From assembly GCA_025642075.2 (NCBI GenBank), contig JAODUO010000849.1, positions 22,501 to 86,500 on the forward strand: a stretch of 64,000 bases of DNA. The letters are read 5' to 3'. The stretch's first letter is position 1. Every line of letters starts with the position of its first letter. A program made the translations under genes and the position numbers. This stretch comes from Ridgeia piscesae. Its lineage: Eukaryota > Annelida > Polychaeta > Sabellida > Siboglinidae. Of this stretch, positions 63,630 through 64,000 are shown in pieces. Under the pieces are notes generated by a model. The model saw only the letters and a program-made list of their open reading frames with translations, was not told the origin of the DNA and searched no databases.

Positions 63630-64000
63630 TACAAACACATCTATTCTTCTTCTGCCTCCCCTTGTGAGATAAGTAATATAGAAACACCTATTCTTCTTCT
63701 GCCTCCCCTTCTGAGATAAGTGCTACAGACACATCTATTGTACTTCTGCCTCCCTTTGTGAGATAAGTGCTACAGACACATCTATTGTACTTCTGCCTCC
63801 ATTTGTGAGATAAGTGCTTCAGACACATCTATTGTACTTCTGTCTCCCTTTGTGAGATAAGTGCTACAGACACATCTATTGTACTTCTGCCTCCCTTTGT
63901 GAGATAAGCGCTACAGACACATCTATTCTTCTTCTGCCTCCCTTTGTGAGATAAGTGCTAAAGACACATCTATTCTTCTTCTGCCTCCCCTTGTGAGATA
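63630..64000. repeat. 47-bp tandem repeat, ~8 copies, cut by the window edge
   Basis: The unit contains CTTCTGCCTCCCTTTGTGAG, ATAAGTGCTACAGACACATC and TATTGTA. It lies in a SLU7 intron and runs off the window, so whether it touches the next upstream exon cannot be seen. Confidence 0.93.

Overview
The window is nuclear DNA from an animal. All genes are split by GT-AG introns (one GC-AG), there are no bacterial signals, and introns and spacers are full of microsatellites, minisatellites, tRNA-derived SINEs, LINE 3' ends and short inverted-repeat transposons. The proteins resemble vertebrate orthologues along their whole length but are clearly not vertebrate. The SINE type and genome style suggest a lophotrochozoan, probably a mollusc; that placement is inference.

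Five conserved genes were assembled exon by exon, with every junction phase checked. (1) GALC, galactocerebrosidase, + strand, 697-22582, 18 coding exons, 680 aa. (2) THOC6, THO complex subunit 6, - strand, 37882-24495, 13 coding exons, 340 aa, convergent with GALC. (3) TTC1, tetratricopeptide protein 1, + strand, 39136-43297, 5 coding exons, 305 aa, divergent from THOC6. (4) A PWWP2A/B-type chromatin reader, - strand, 50795-48839, 2 coding exons, 603 aa, convergent with TTC1, with a broken partial copy at 52.8-53.6 kb. (5) SLU7, splicing factor, - strand, 63148-55978, the last 7 coding exons (about 304 aa); its 5' part lies beyond the right edge. TTC1, PWWP2A and SLU7 also lie near each other on human chromosome 5q (from memory), so this looks like old bilaterian linkage.

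The most unusual property is that many minisatellites are built from the splice junctions themselves. Eight or nine tandem arrays in three genes have a unit that begins in the last or first bases of a real exon and runs across the authentic donor or acceptor. They range from a perfect 2-copy, 20-bp donor duplication (GALC intron 2) to about 170 copies of a 24-bp donor unit (GALC intron 7), and include about 43 copies of an acceptor unit in THOC6. GALC pre-mRNA would therefore carry roughly 250 donor-like sites. Only the exon-proximal site keeps the reading frame in the cases checked.

Other points: a hAT-like MITE with a perfect 8-bp target duplication ends 15 nt before a SLU7 splice acceptor; a GC-AG intron in THOC6 faces the 43-copy acceptor array; a PWWP2 fragment is fused to a tRNA-like SINE head.

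Layout: 0-0.5 kb CA-rich microsatellite; 0.5-22.6 GALC; 22.6-24.5 convergent 3' region; 24.5-37.9 THOC6; 37.9-39.1 shared promoter region; 39.1-43.3 TTC1; 43.3-48.8 spacer with a MITE; 48.8-50.8 PWWP2; 50.8-56.0 spacer with the PWWP2 fragment; 56.0-63.1 SLU7; 63.1-64.0 SLU7 intron with another array.
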